64,000 bases of DNA. Source: Sphingomonas sp. Leaf32 (GTDB taxonomy: Bacteria; Pseudomonadota; Alphaproteobacteria; Sphingomonadales; Sphingomonadaceae). The notes below the pieces were generated by a model. It worked only from the letters and a program-made list of their open reading frames with translations. It searched no databases and was not told where the DNA came from. This document shows, one piece after another, positions 1 to 6,852 of the stretch. The stretch covers positions 124,223-188,222 of the forward strand of contig NZ_LMLA01000012.1 of assembly GCF_001421765.1 (NCBI RefSeq). The letters run 5' to 3'. Both the position numbers and the translations under genes were made by a program. The first letter of the stretch is position 1. Each line of letters opens with the position of its first letter.

Positions 1-411
1 GAGCTTGCCGTCCTGCCCGACGATCAGCCACGCCCAGCCCGACCCGAACTGGTTCGCGCCCGCCGTGTTGAACTTTTCCTTCAGCGCGTCGAGACCACCG
101 AACTGGTCGTCGATAGCGTCCTTCAGTGCGCCCGACGGCTGCGTGCCCCCGCCCTTCATCGTTTCCCAGAAGAAGGTGTGGTTCCAATAGCCGCCGCCAT
201 TGTTGCGCAGCTTGGCCGGTGCGCCCGACATGCTGGCCAGCAGTTCCTCGATCGACTTGCCTTCGAGTGCGGCGTCTTCCGACACCGCTTCGTTCAGCTT
301 GTCGGTATAGGCCTGATGATGCTTGTCATGGTGCAGCGTCATCGTTTCCTTGTCGATGGTCGGCTCCAGCGCGTCATAGGCATAGGGCAGCGGGGGAAGT
401 TCGAAAGCCAT
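1..411 (-). CDS. sodB: Superoxide dismutase [Fe], C-terminus cut off by window edge
   Basis: Cytoplasmic enzyme that dismutates superoxide to oxygen and hydrogen peroxide. The first 137 residues are visible; the rest lies beyond base 1. The N-terminal metal region has the HHDKHHQAY motif, with His27 as the likely first metal ligand, and GGGYWNHTFFW supplies His78. These match the Fe/Mn SOD family, and the GGG-containing loop after the second motif fits Fe-type SodB. The ATG at 411 is preceded by a strong AAGGAGG at a good distance. It is transcribed toward the window edge and is separated from pspF, also on the minus strand, by about 115 bases. Confidence 0.93.
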   Translation of the reverse strand, partial: MAFELPPLPYAYDALEPTIDKETMTLHHDKHHQAYTDKLNEAVSEDAALEGKSIEELLASMSGAPAKLRNNGGGYWNHTFFWETMKGGGTQPSGALKDAIDDQFGGLDALKEKFNTAGANQFGSGWAWLIVGQDGKL

Positions 412-527
412 GGGGGTTCCTCCTTGGGCGTTAAGCTCTGGTCGACCGAACGAAGCATGGGCCGATCGGCTCCGGTCGTTACGCTCGGGCAACATCTAAG
501 ACGCGGTGAATGGTGCGCAAGGGCGCT

Positions 528-1553
528 TCAGCCGCCCTGCCCCAATAATCCGTGGCGTTTCAGCGCGTGGCGCAACTGGTCGTAGGTCAGCCCCAGCGCG
601 TCGGCGCAGGTCCGCTGGTTGTAGCGGGCCTCGGCCATGGCGCGGGTCAGCAATTGCCGTTCGAAGCGGTTCACCCGCGTCTTGAAATCGTCGCCGCTGT
701 CGTCGGGCGCTGTCGGTTCGTGCGACTCGCCCGCCACCGGCGCGACAGCCATGGGCTGGACGGTGCTGGCAGTGCGCGGGCGGAACGGCGAGGCGAACGG
801 GTCGACCTCGATCAGGTCGATCGGCCCGGACCGTTCCCAGCGATAGACGGAACGTTCGACCGCGTTGCGCAACTCGCGGACATTGCCCGGCCAGCGATGC
901 TCCATCAACTGGTCGACCGCGTTCGGGCCGAACCCCGGCCATTCATCACGCCCGATCTCCGCTGCCATGCGCCGTCCGAAGAAGTCGGCCAGCACCATGA
1001 TGTCGCCCGGCCGTGCGCGAAGCGGGGGCAGCGTCACCACCTCGAAGCTCAACCGGTCGAGCAGGTCGGCGCGGAACGTCCCGCGCTCGACCCGGTCGGG
1101 CAGGTGTTCGTTGGTCGCCGCGACGATGCGGACATCGACCCGGATCGGGCGTGACGATCCGATGCGCGTCACCTCACCATATTCGACCGCGCGCAGCAGC
1201 CGTTCCTGCGCGCCCATCGACAGTGTGCCGAGTTCGTCGAGGAACAGCGTGCCGCCATCGGCCTCCTCGAACCGCCCGACGCGCGCCTTGGTCGCGCCGG
1301 TGAAGGCGCCGGCTTCATGGCCGAACAGTTCCGCCTCGATCAGCGTCTCGGGCAGCGCGGCGCAGTTCATGACGACCAGCGGCTCTTCCCACCGGCCCGA
1401 CAGGCGGTGGAGGCGCTCGGCGACCAGTTCCTTGCCCGTCCCCCGCTCGCCGATCACCAATACGGGACGGTCGAGCGCGGCGGCACGGCTGGCGCGCTCC
1501 AGGGCATCGAGAAACGGGCCGGACTGGCCGACGACCTGGGTTGCGCGTTCCAT
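528..1553 (-). CDS. pspF: Phage shock operon transcriptional activator PspF
   Basis: Sigma-54-dependent bacterial enhancer-binding protein that activates the psp operon and is held inactive by PspA. It lacks an N-terminal sensor domain, as PspF does. From ATG 1553 it has 341 residues: Walker A GERGTGKE (about 35-42), the sigma-54 contact loop GAFTGA (about 82-87), the GGTLFLDE Walker B segment, and a C-terminal Fis-type helix-turn-helix ending KRHGLLGQGG. An in-frame ATG at 1589 would add 12 residues; 1553 fits the E. coli PspF start better, although neither start has a good Shine-Dalgarno sequence. It is divergent from the psp operon it should control. Confidence 0.9.
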   Translation of the reverse strand: MERATQVVGQSGPFLDALERASRAAALDRPVLVIGERGTGKELVAERLHRLSGRWEEPLVVMNCAALPETLIEAELFGHEAGAFTGATKARVGRFEEADGGTLFLDELGTLSMGAQERLLRAVEYGEVTRIGSSRPIRVDVRIVAATNEHLPDRVERGTFRADLLDRLSFEVVTLPPLRARPGDIMVLADFFGRRMAAEIGRDEWPGFGPNAVDQLMEHRWPGNVRELRNAVERSVYRWERSGPIDLIEVDPFASPFRPRTASTVQPMAVAPVAGESHEPTAPDDSGDDFKTRVNRFERQLLTRAMAEARYNQRTCADALGLTYDQLRHALKRHGLLGQGG

Positions 1554-1650
1554 GGCCGATGTGTGGCGTATTTTCCCAAACATTCGCAAGCGCCAAATTG
1601 GCCCGTTCCGCCGATCCGCGAAAAGTGACGCGAAACCGTCATTTTTCGAA

Positions 1651-1667
1651 TTGGCACGCCTCCTGCA
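1651..1667 (+). promoter_or_regulatory. Sigma-54 promoter of the psp operon
   Basis: TTGGCACGCCTCCTGCA has the invariant GG at 1653-1654 and GC at 1665-1666, separated by exactly 10 bases. This matches the -24/-12 consensus TGGCAC-N5-TTGC closely. Transcription would start near 1678, about 45 bases before the first small gene. The stretch 1554-1650 between pspF and this promoter is the likely place for PspF enhancer sites. Confidence 0.9.
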
Positions 1668-1723
1668 ATGTATTGTGCAAGCCCGACACAGGGCGCACGA
1701 TACAGCTTCAGGGAGTTTTCCTC

Positions 1724-1864
1724 ATGCGCAACCTTTCGAACCTCACTCTTACGCAATCGGTCGCCAGCATGGCCGCCGCGCTGCTGGTGAGCCTGTTCGT
1801 CCTTGGCGCGACGACCGCACCCGGTCCGTCCGCCGTCACCGTTGCTGCCGCGCATATCGCGTAA
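1724..1864 (+). CDS. 46-residue membrane peptide, first gene after the psp sigma-54 promoter
   Basis: I do not recognise a family. The predicted peptide has a polar N-terminus (MRNLSNLTLTQSV), one hydrophobic segment (about residues 14-32, rich in Ala, Leu and Val) and a small Ala/Pro/Thr-rich tail. It begins at an ATG preceded by GGGAG and is the first reading frame after the sigma-54 start site, so it should be co-induced with pspA. A strong hairpin (1872-1905) separates it from pspA. It may be a small inner-membrane partner of the Psp response, or a signal-peptide-like secreted peptide; function is unknown. Confidence 0.6.
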   Translation: MRNLSNLTLTQSVASMAAALLVSLFVLGATTAPGPSAVTVAAAHIA

Positions 1865-1871
1865 GGCAGCG

Positions 1872-1905
1872 GGCCGGGGTGGTTCCGCCCCGTTCCACCC
1901 CGGCC
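1872..1905 (+). other. Hairpin between the small psp peptide gene and pspA
   Basis: GGCCGGGGTGG (1872-1882) pairs perfectly with CCACCCCGGCC (1895-1905) around a 12-base loop. No T-tract follows, so it is not a classical terminator. It could be an mRNA processing or stability element that sets the ratio of the peptide to PspA, or a partial attenuator. Confidence 0.55.
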
Positions 1906-1931
1906 ACCCGAGTATTTGTCAGGAGCAACCG

Positions 1932-2600
1932 ATGGGCATTTTTTCCCGCACCCGTGACATCATCGCCGCCAACGTCACCGACCTGCTCGACAAGGCGGAA
2001 GACCCGGCGAAGATGATCCGCATGATTATCCTCGAAATGGAGGAAACGCTGGTCGAGGTCCGCGCGTCCGCCGCGCGCACCATCGCCGACCAGAAGGAAA
2101 TGCGCCGCCACATCGGCAAGCTGGAAAAGCTGCAGGACAGCTGGACCGAAAAGGCCGAACTGGCGCTGAGCAAGGACCGCGAGGACTTGGCCAAGGCCGC
2201 ACTGGTCGAACGGCAGAAGGCGGTCGACATGATCGAACAGCTGAACGCCGAGATCGTCGTGCTCGACGATGCGCTGCGCGCGTCGGAAGCCGACATCGCC
2301 AAGCTGCAGAACAAGCTGCGCGAGGCGCGGACCCGGCAGAACGCCATCCAGACCCGGATGGAAAGCGCCAACAACCGCACCAAGCTGCGCGAGATGTATG
2401 CAGGATCCAAGACCGCCGAGGCGTTCAGCCGCTTCGACGTGCTGGAACGCCGGGCCGACCTGGCCGAGGGTCGCGCCGAAGCGGCCGGCATGGGCCAGCA
2501 GGGCAAGAGCCTGGAGGACGAGATCGCGGAACTGCGGCAGTCCGACAAGATCGATGCCGAGCTGGCCGCGCTGAAGGCCCGCCTTAACCGGGAGGGCTGA
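1932..2600 (+). CDS. pspA: Phage shock protein A (PspA/IM30 family)
   Basis: ESCRT-III-like peripheral membrane protein that inhibits PspF at rest and coats damaged inner membrane under stress. The 222-residue product starts MGIFSRTRDIIAANV, the amphipathic helix typical of PspA. A long alpha-helical coiled coil follows (Lys, Glu, Arg and Ala-rich, about residues 25-215), including RMIILEMEETLVEVR and the SKTAEAFSRFDVLERR segment. Length matches the family (about 220). An AGGAG lies upstream of ATG 1932. It is the main gene of the operon, followed four bases later by pspB. Confidence 0.95.
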   Translation: MGIFSRTRDIIAANVTDLLDKAEDPAKMIRMIILEMEETLVEVRASAARTIADQKEMRRHIGKLEKLQDSWTEKAELALSKDREDLAKAALVERQKAVDMIEQLNAEIVVLDDALRASEADIAKLQNKLREARTRQNAIQTRMESANNRTKLREMYAGSKTAEAFSRFDVLERRADLAEGRAEAAGMGQQGKSLEDEIAELRQSDKIDAELAALKARLNREG

Positions 2601-2604
2601 TCGC

Positions 2605-2889
2605 ATGGGTGATTTCCTGACGGCGGCGGTCGCGATCAGCGTCCTCTTCATCGGTCTGCCGTGGCTGATCCTCCACTACATCACGAAGTGGAAACAGTCG
2701 CCGACGCTAACGAACGAGGACGAGCGACTGCTCGACGACATGCACGTCACCGCCCGCCGGCTCGAAGAGCGGCTCCAGACGATCGAGCGGATCATCGCCG
2801 CCGACAATCCGGACTTCCGCCCTTCGCAGCCGCGCCGGGAATTCCCGGAAAGCGATTTCCGCAACAACGACTACGCACGGAGGGACTGA
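2605..2889 (+). CDS. pspB: Phage shock protein B
   Basis: Small inner-membrane protein that works with PspC to sense membrane stress and release PspF from PspA. The 94 residues contain one N-terminal transmembrane helix (about 5-24, ending LPWLILHYI), then a heptad-like cytoplasmic segment (RRLEERLQTIERII) and a polar tail longer than in E. coli PspB (74 residues). A GGGAGGG sequence precedes the start. The stop overlaps the pspC start (TGATG), indicating translational coupling. Confidence 0.88.
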   Translation: MGDFLTAAVAISVLFIGLPWLILHYITKWKQSPTLTNEDERLLDDMHVTARRLEERLQTIERIIAADNPDFRPSQPRREFPESDFRNNDYARRD

Positions 2890-3269
2890 TGTCCGGCGCA
2901 CGCACCAAATTCTATGTCGACAAGGCGAATGGCAAGATGTCGGGCGTGTGCGCCGGCATCGCCGACTATACCGGTGTCGAGGTCATGTGGATCCGCATCG
3001 GCACGGTATTGCTGACGCTGGCCGGTGGCTTTCCCTGGACGGTCATCGCCTATTTCATGATCGCCTGGATGGCGCAGAAGAAGCCGTATGGCCTCTACGA
3101 AAGCCGCGAGGACGAGAAATTCTGGCAGGGCGTGCGGTCGAACCCGACCCGCTCGGCATCGGAAATGCGCTCGACCTTCCGCGACATCGATCGTCGCCTC
3201 GCCGACATCGAAATGTACTATACCAGCCGCAACACCCGCCTGGCGGACGAGATCGACAGCCTGCGCTGA
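2889..3269 (+). CDS. pspC: Phage shock protein C (PspC domain)
   Basis: Inner-membrane stress sensor of the Psp system. The 126-residue product has the PspC domain at residues 5-65: KANGKMSGVCAGIADY, then a hydrophobic helix through GTVLLTLAGGFPWTVIAY. The C-terminal half is a cytoplasmic helix ending RLADEIDSLR. That ending, xxEIxxLR, recurs in the following paralogues and is a feature of this operon. It is translationally coupled to pspB by a one-base overlap. Confidence 0.92.
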   Translation: MSGARTKFYVDKANGKMSGVCAGIADYTGVEVMWIRIGTVLLTLAGGFPWTVIAYFMIAWMAQKKPYGLYESREDEKFWQGVRSNPTRSASEMRSTFRDIDRRLADIEMYYTSRNTRLADEIDSLR

Positions 3270-3306
3270 TCCGGTCCCTGCCGGGGCGATGTGAGGGAGA
3301 GACACG

Positions 3307-3597
3307 ATGAATTGGGGTGGACCGGGGTTCGTATTGGCCCTGATCGCGATGAGCATGATCGGATGGGTCGTCACGACCGCCATCCGCGCCAAGCACGGCT
3401 ATCCTCTGGAAGGCGAATGGGGCGGCGAGGTGAAGCGGGACAACCCGGACGCGGCGCGGCAAGCGCGGCTGATGGCAGAGCAGAATGAACAGCTGACCGC
3501 CAAGGTGCTGCGCCTCGAAGAACGCATCGCCGTTCTCGAACGGATCGCCACCGATCCCGCAACCCGCACCGCCCGCGAAATCGACGCGCTGCGCTGA
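3307..3597 (+). CDS. PspB-like one-helix membrane protein, paralogue 1
   Basis: Predicted 96-residue protein with an N-terminal membrane helix (about 8-26), then RAKHGYPLEGEWGGEV, then a coiled coil ending in the shared signature ERIAVLERIATD and REIDALR. The GYPLxGxWG motif and the C-terminal signature are shared with the next gene (3615-3926), so the two look like tandem duplicates. It follows pspC by 37 bases and has a GAGGGAGAG ribosome site. By position and architecture it should belong to the phage-shock envelope stress response; the exact role is unknown. Confidence 0.75.
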   Translation: MNWGGPGFVLALIAMSMIGWVVTTAIRAKHGYPLEGEWGGEVKRDNPDAARQARLMAEQNEQLTAKVLRLEERIAVLERIATDPATRTAREIDALR

Positions 3598-3614
3598 GCC
3601 CGAGGACGACCGAC

Positions 3615-3926
3615 ATGCTGACGAATCCCGATACCGCTCCCCTTCTCGTCGCCCTCGTCCTGATCGGCGTGGCGGCATGGGTCTTCACCACCTGGCTCCG
3701 GGTCAAGAACGGCTACCCGCTGCAGGGCGGCTGGGGACAGAGCGTCTATCCGCAACGCAACGACGAGACGGTTGAGCGGGTCAAGCTGCTCAGCCAGGAG
3801 AACGCCCAGCTCAAGGCCGAGCTGGGCTCGATCAAGGACCGACTGGCGAATGTAGAGCGCATCGTCACCGACGGCGCCCATTCACTGGATCGCGAGATCG
3901 AACAACTGCGCGGCCGCGCGAACTGA
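3615..3926 (+). CDS. PspB-like one-helix membrane protein, paralogue 2
   Basis: Predicted 103 residues: a membrane helix at about 8-27, RVKNGYPLQGGWGQSV, then a coiled coil with SQENAQLKAELGSIKDRLA and the ending VERIVTD, REIEQLRGRAN. It shares GYPLxGxWG, an ENxQL segment and the C-terminal REIxxLR ending with the preceding gene, from which it is separated by only 17 bases. This is best read as an in-operon duplication of a PspB-type regulator or adaptor. No catalytic residues are visible. Confidence 0.75.
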   Translation: MLTNPDTAPLLVALVLIGVAAWVFTTWLRVKNGYPLQGGWGQSVYPQRNDETVERVKLLSQENAQLKAELGSIKDRLANVERIVTDGAHSLDREIEQLRGRAN

Positions 3927-3937
3927 AAGGAACGACG

Positions 3938-4201
3938 ATGAGCCCGCTCTGGATTCCCATTCTCGGCGTATCGATCCCGGTCATCGCGATCCTCGCCAAC
4001 CACGTATTCAAGCCGTGGATGGCCCTGAAGGAACGCGAACTGGAAATCCGCGGCACCGAAACCGCCGAAAAGGCCGCGCAATATGCCGCGCAGACCGAAC
4101 GGCTGGAACAGCGCGTCCGTGTCCTCGAACGCATCATCACCGACCGCGGCGTCGACCTCTCCGACGAGATCGAACGCCTGCGCGACAAACCCCTCAACTG
4201 A
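3938..4201 (+). CDS. PspB-like one-helix membrane protein, paralogue 3
   Basis: Predicted 87 residues with an N-terminal hydrophobic helix (about 4-22), a charged region (MALKERELEIRGTETAEK) and the common C-terminal coil with RVRVLERIITD and DEIERLR. It lacks the GYPLxGxWG motif of its two upstream neighbours but keeps the ERIxTD-EIxxLR signature. It is 11 bases downstream of paralogue 2, with an AAGGAACGACG ribosome site, so almost certainly co-transcribed. Function is inferred only from location and architecture. Confidence 0.75.
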   Translation: MSPLWIPILGVSIPVIAILANHVFKPWMALKERELEIRGTETAEKAAQYAAQTERLEQRVRVLERIITDRGVDLSDEIERLRDKPLN

Positions 4202-4223
4202 CGCCAAGCGAAGGGATCGTCCG

Positions 4224-4457
4224 ATGAACCTCACGCTTACTCTCGCCCTTGCCATCACCACGCTGGCCGCCGTCGCCATCGTGTCGGTCACCACGCTGGC
4301 CGGATGGCGCGGCTGGCTGTCGCTCCAGCAGCAGCGACTGGGCGATCATGCCATGGCCCCGCAGCCGACGCCCAACGCCGGCACCCGCATCGAGATCGCC
4401 GACCTGAAGGAACGCATCCGCAAGCTCGAGGCGATTGCCGCCGGGGTGGAACTGTAA
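4224..4457 (+). CDS. PspB-like one-helix membrane protein, paralogue 4
   Basis: Predicted 77-residue protein: hydrophobic N-terminus (about 3-27), a linker containing QQQRLGDHAM and a proline-rich stretch, then a short helix ADLKERIRKLEAIAAG. That helix corresponds to the LEERIxxLERI coil of the other members. It is the most divergent and shortest paralogue. The ATG at 4224 is preceded by AAGGGA. It is the last member of the tandem series before sufE. Confidence 0.68.
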   Translation: MNLTLTLALAITTLAAVAIVSVTTLAGWRGWLSLQQQRLGDHAMAPQPTPNAGTRIEIADLKERIRKLEAIAAGVEL

Positions 4458-4480
4458 GGCCAAATGCCTATAGCGGCGTC

Positions 4481-4900
4481 ATGCAGAGCATCGACGACAT
4501 CCGCGAAGAATATGACTTCCTCGACGGCGACGACCGTTACCGGCTCCTGATCGACCTCGGCCGCCAGTTGGAGCCGATGCCGGAACCCCTGAAGACCGAT
4601 GCGACGCTGGTGCGCGGTTGTTCCGCATCGGTCTGGGTCTATCCCCAGCCGGGCGAGGACGGCACGCTCCACTTCCTCGCCGACAGCAACGCCGCGATCA
4701 CCAAGGGGATCATCGCGCTGGTGCTGGCGACGGTGCAGGACCGGCCGGCCCAGGCGATCCTCGACACCGACATCGCGGCCACCCTCGCCCCGTTCGACCT
4801 GCGCAACCAGCTCAGTTCCAACCGGACGCAGGGCATTCCGAACATGATCGCCCTGATCCGGGAAACGGCGGCACGACTGGACGGCGCTTCCGCTGGCTAG
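4481..4900 (+). CDS. sufE: SufE-like cysteine desulfuration protein
   Basis: Accepts sulfur from the cysteine desulfurase SufS and passes it on for iron-sulfur cluster assembly in the cytoplasm. The 139 residues match the SufE fold: DLGRQLEPMPEPLK, then the active cysteine in VRGCSASVWVY, then the GIIALVLATVQ helix and the LSSNRTQGIPNM segment. Length is normal for the family. It lies 23 bases after the last PspB-like gene and could be read through from the psp promoter. No other suf gene is in the window. Confidence 0.92.
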   Translation: MQSIDDIREEYDFLDGDDRYRLLIDLGRQLEPMPEPLKTDATLVRGCSASVWVYPQPGEDGTLHFLADSNAAITKGIIALVLATVQDRPAQAILDTDIAATLAPFDLRNQLSSNRTQGIPNMIALIRETAARLDGASAG

Positions 4901-5048
4901 TCGGACGGCGCAGCGTGGGTGTACCCGCTGGATGTTCTGAGCAGACGTTCGGTGGCCGTAGCCATGTCGGTCGGAAGGTCGCCCGTTTCGTATATTTTAA
5001 CTCGTAATGGCGGAAACCGTTCTCACAATTCGATGACGGAGGGTGACG

Positions 5049-5606
5049 TTGCAGATAAATATCGGCTTGCTGAAACAGCAGCACATGACGATCCGCGCGA
5101 CGACCGACGACCTGCTTGCGCTGACCGACCTGCAGTTCGATCAGGGGTTTCCTGGTGTCACGAATGCTCGCCTTAAACTGGCGAAGGTCATTGCGGACCA
5201 TCTTGCAACCGAGACGGTCGAAATACACGAACCGTTACAGGCCCGCGGCAAGGCGGATGACATCCCGGCTTATGCCGAGATCGTTTCGCGCATACGGGAA
5301 CTTCGCGTCATGTTTTCCTGTCATATCGCCAAATGGTCCCTCGCCGCGATCCGGAAGGACTGGGCAGGCTATGGCCGATCGCTGCGGGAAATTGCCGTCG
5401 AACTTGCCGACATTCTCGACCGGGAGGAGCGCGATCTCTTTCCGGTGGCGCAGACGATCCTGACGAAGGTCGAACCTGCGAGAAGGTCGAACACGCTGTT
5501 GTTCGACCCGTCCTTGCTGAGTCAGTCGTCATCCCGGCGAAGGCTGGTATCTGCCGTCGAACGATACAGCGAGAACCCCTGGAAACCGCAGCCTTCGCTG
5601 GGGTGA
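5049..5606 (+). CDS. Hemerythrin-like HHE domain protein
   Basis: Predicted cytoplasmic four-helix bundle that binds a di-iron centre. Candidate ligands in the 185-residue product are His12, His51, His60, His92 and the acidic EERDLFP helix near 126. A GTG at 5043 is possible, but the GGAGG at 5038-5042 is correctly spaced only for the TTG at 5049, which I chose. The last 25 residues or so are encoded by a dispersed palindromic repeat (5527-5608), so the original C-terminus may have been replaced. The gene is less GC-rich than its neighbours and stands alone. Confidence 0.6.
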   Translation: MQINIGLLKQQHMTIRATTDDLLALTDLQFDQGFPGVTNARLKLAKVIADHLATETVEIHEPLQARGKADDIPAYAEIVSRIRELRVMFSCHIAKWSLAAIRKDWAGYGRSLREIAVELADILDREERDLFPVAQTILTKVEPARRSNTLLFDPSLLSQSSSRRRLVSAVERYSENPWKPQPSLG

Positions 5607-5608
5607 CG
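5527..5608. repeat. Dispersed inverted repeat, GCGAAGGC family, copy 1
   Basis: The left arm is CGTCATCCCGGCGAAGGCTGG and the right arm CAGCCTTCGCTGGGGTGACG. Related arms occur at 13251-13345, 16444-16470, 17431-17458, 17507-17589 and 17693-17776. This copy is read in frame as the C-terminal tail of the hemerythrin-like gene. Confidence 0.8.
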
Positions 5609-5725
5609 TATTCGGGCAGGTGGGTTGACTCCAGCGCGTTAGGCAGGTCCCGCCGATCTACGCCTAGCGCCGATCCACATTCAGCTACTTACGGTGTCGT
5701 TCTCAACGACGCCTCCAGCCTCTCC

Positions 5726-5753
5726 GTCACCCCCGAACTTGTTCCGGGGTGAC
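5726..5753. repeat. Short palindrome, GTCACCCCGG family, copy 1
   Basis: GTCACCCC...CGGGGTGAC with a GAACTTGTTC centre. The same family is at 31559-31585 and 44404-44430, with a half copy at 38483-38508. It is extragenic and can fold into a stem in either strand. Confidence 0.8.
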
Positions 5754-5819
5754 GAAGTAAGACTGTGAATGTCGATCCGGCCTATAGGGGTTTCGACCTA
5801 GGAGGATCACCGGGACGAC

Positions 5820-5908
5820 GGTGATTTCGGTTAGGGGCCAGCCGCGAGGAGTGAGCGATGCTGAAGCATCGTGACCGACGAGCAACGCCGCCCCGGATCG
5901 AAATCACC
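5820..5908. other. Nested stem structure, possible structured RNA or large repeat
   Basis: The outer arm GGTGATTTCG (5820-5829) pairs perfectly with CGAAATCACC (5899-5908). Inside, CGATGCT (5856-5862) pairs with AGCATCG (5865-5871). The region between is GC-rich with no open frame. It could be a non-coding RNA or a large dispersed palindrome; the strand cannot be decided from sequence alone. Confidence 0.4.
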
Positions 5909-5968
5909 CCGCTGCGAAGCAGGCGCGCGAAGGGCGATGACGGCGGTTCAACCTAGTCGGAAACTGCT

Positions 5969-6265
5969 CTAGTCCAGACCCAGCCGACCTGCCACCGCGT
6001 CCAGATCGTCACCCGGCCGCACCAGCAGCCAGTCGTTCGGGCGCGCGCCGTCGACCACCACCACCGCGCCCTTTGGACACACGTCGAGGCACTTCACCTC
6101 GACCACGCCAGCGCGCGACTTGGGACCGTTCTTCAGCTTCAGATGCTTGCGCAGCGCCTTGGCCAGCGGCTTGCCCGACGGGCCGAAGCCGCCGTCCAGC
6201 TTTTTCGAACATTTGGCGCAGACTAGAACCGCCTTGTCCCATCGCGAACGGACGCCGGTCCTCAC
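5969..6265 (-). CDS. Thioredoxin-like [2Fe-2S] ferredoxin
   Basis: Predicted 98-residue small electron carrier. Four cysteines are arranged as VCAKC (16 and 19) and CLDVC (59 and 63) followed by PKGAVVVV, the pattern of thioredoxin-fold [2Fe-2S] ferredoxins, where the second pair has CX3C spacing. The gene starts with GTG at 6265, overlapping the upstream J-domain gene by four bases (GTGA), so the two are translationally coupled. Redox partner unknown. Confidence 0.75.
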   Translation of the reverse strand: MRTGVRSRWDKAVLVCAKCSKKLDGGFGPSGKPLAKALRKHLKLKNGPKSRAGVVEVKCLDVCPKGAVVVVDGARPNDWLLVRPGDDLDAVAGRLGLD

Positions 6266-6798
6266 GCGGGCTTCCAGCTCCGGCGCTCCTCAGCGACACG
6301 CAGCACGTCATAGGCGGCCTGGATCGCGTGGAATTTCTTCGCCGCCTCGGCATCGCCGGGGCGGACATCGGGATGAAAGACCTTGGCCAGCTTGCGCCAC
6401 GCCAGCCGGATCGTGTCGAAATCGGCATCGGGATCGCATTCCAGCACGTCGAGCGCCCGCATCTCGTCGCGCGACCGCGTGCCGTCGCCCGATCCGGCCC
6501 AGGCGTTCGAGGCGGACGCGGCATAACCGTTGGCGGTGCGCCGCTCCTCGGCCTCGCGTGCCTTGGCTTCCTCTTCGTTCAGCCCCTCGAAGTAGTTCCA
6601 GCCCTTGTTATATTCGGCGGCGTGCGCTTCGCAGAAATACCAGCGGTCGGGGCTGTTGGGCGATTTGGGCGCGGGGCATTTGCCGGGTTCCGTGCAGCCG
6701 TGGCGATCGCACAGTTTCACCGTCTGTGCCTCGCGGCCCTCGCTATAGCCGCGCCAGCGGGGAAAGCCCCAGTCGTTCGATCGCGTGTGTCGTGCCAT
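6262..6798 (-). CDS. J-domain (DnaJ-like) protein with N-terminal Cys/His region
   Basis: Predicted 178-residue co-chaperone that would stimulate a DnaK-type Hsp70. The C-terminal half is a J domain: ALDVLECDPDADFDTIRLAW, the hallmark HPD in KVFHPDVRPGD, and FHAIQAAYDVLR. The N-terminal half has CDRHGC, GKC and FCEAHAAEYNKGWNYF, possibly a metal site. The frame stays open further upstream into the RNase P RNA gene; ATG 6798 is chosen because homologous sequence begins there. It is coupled to the ferredoxin gene by a four-base overlap. Confidence 0.82.
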   Translation of the reverse strand: MARHTRSNDWGFPRWRGYSEGREAQTVKLCDRHGCTEPGKCPAPKSPNSPDRWYFCEAHAAEYNKGWNYFEGLNEEEAKAREAEERRTANGYAASASNAWAGSGDGTRSRDEMRALDVLECDPDADFDTIRLAWRKLAKVFHPDVRPGDAEAAKKFHAIQAAYDVLRVAEERRSWKPA

Positions 6799-6852
6799 TG
6801 CTGTCGAGATAAACCGCCGGAGCCACCGCGCAACCCATTGTCGCGCGCGAAT

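Larger units (their letters stand above)
5607..5968. other. Gene-free region of 362 bases with repeats and a nested hairpin
   Basis: No convincing reading frame. It holds a short palindrome at 5726-5753 and a sequence tgaatgtcgatccg-cta (about 5766-5783) that recurs at about 38519-38536 beside another palindrome copy. It also contains a larger nested secondary structure at 5820-5908, described separately. Confidence 0.7.
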
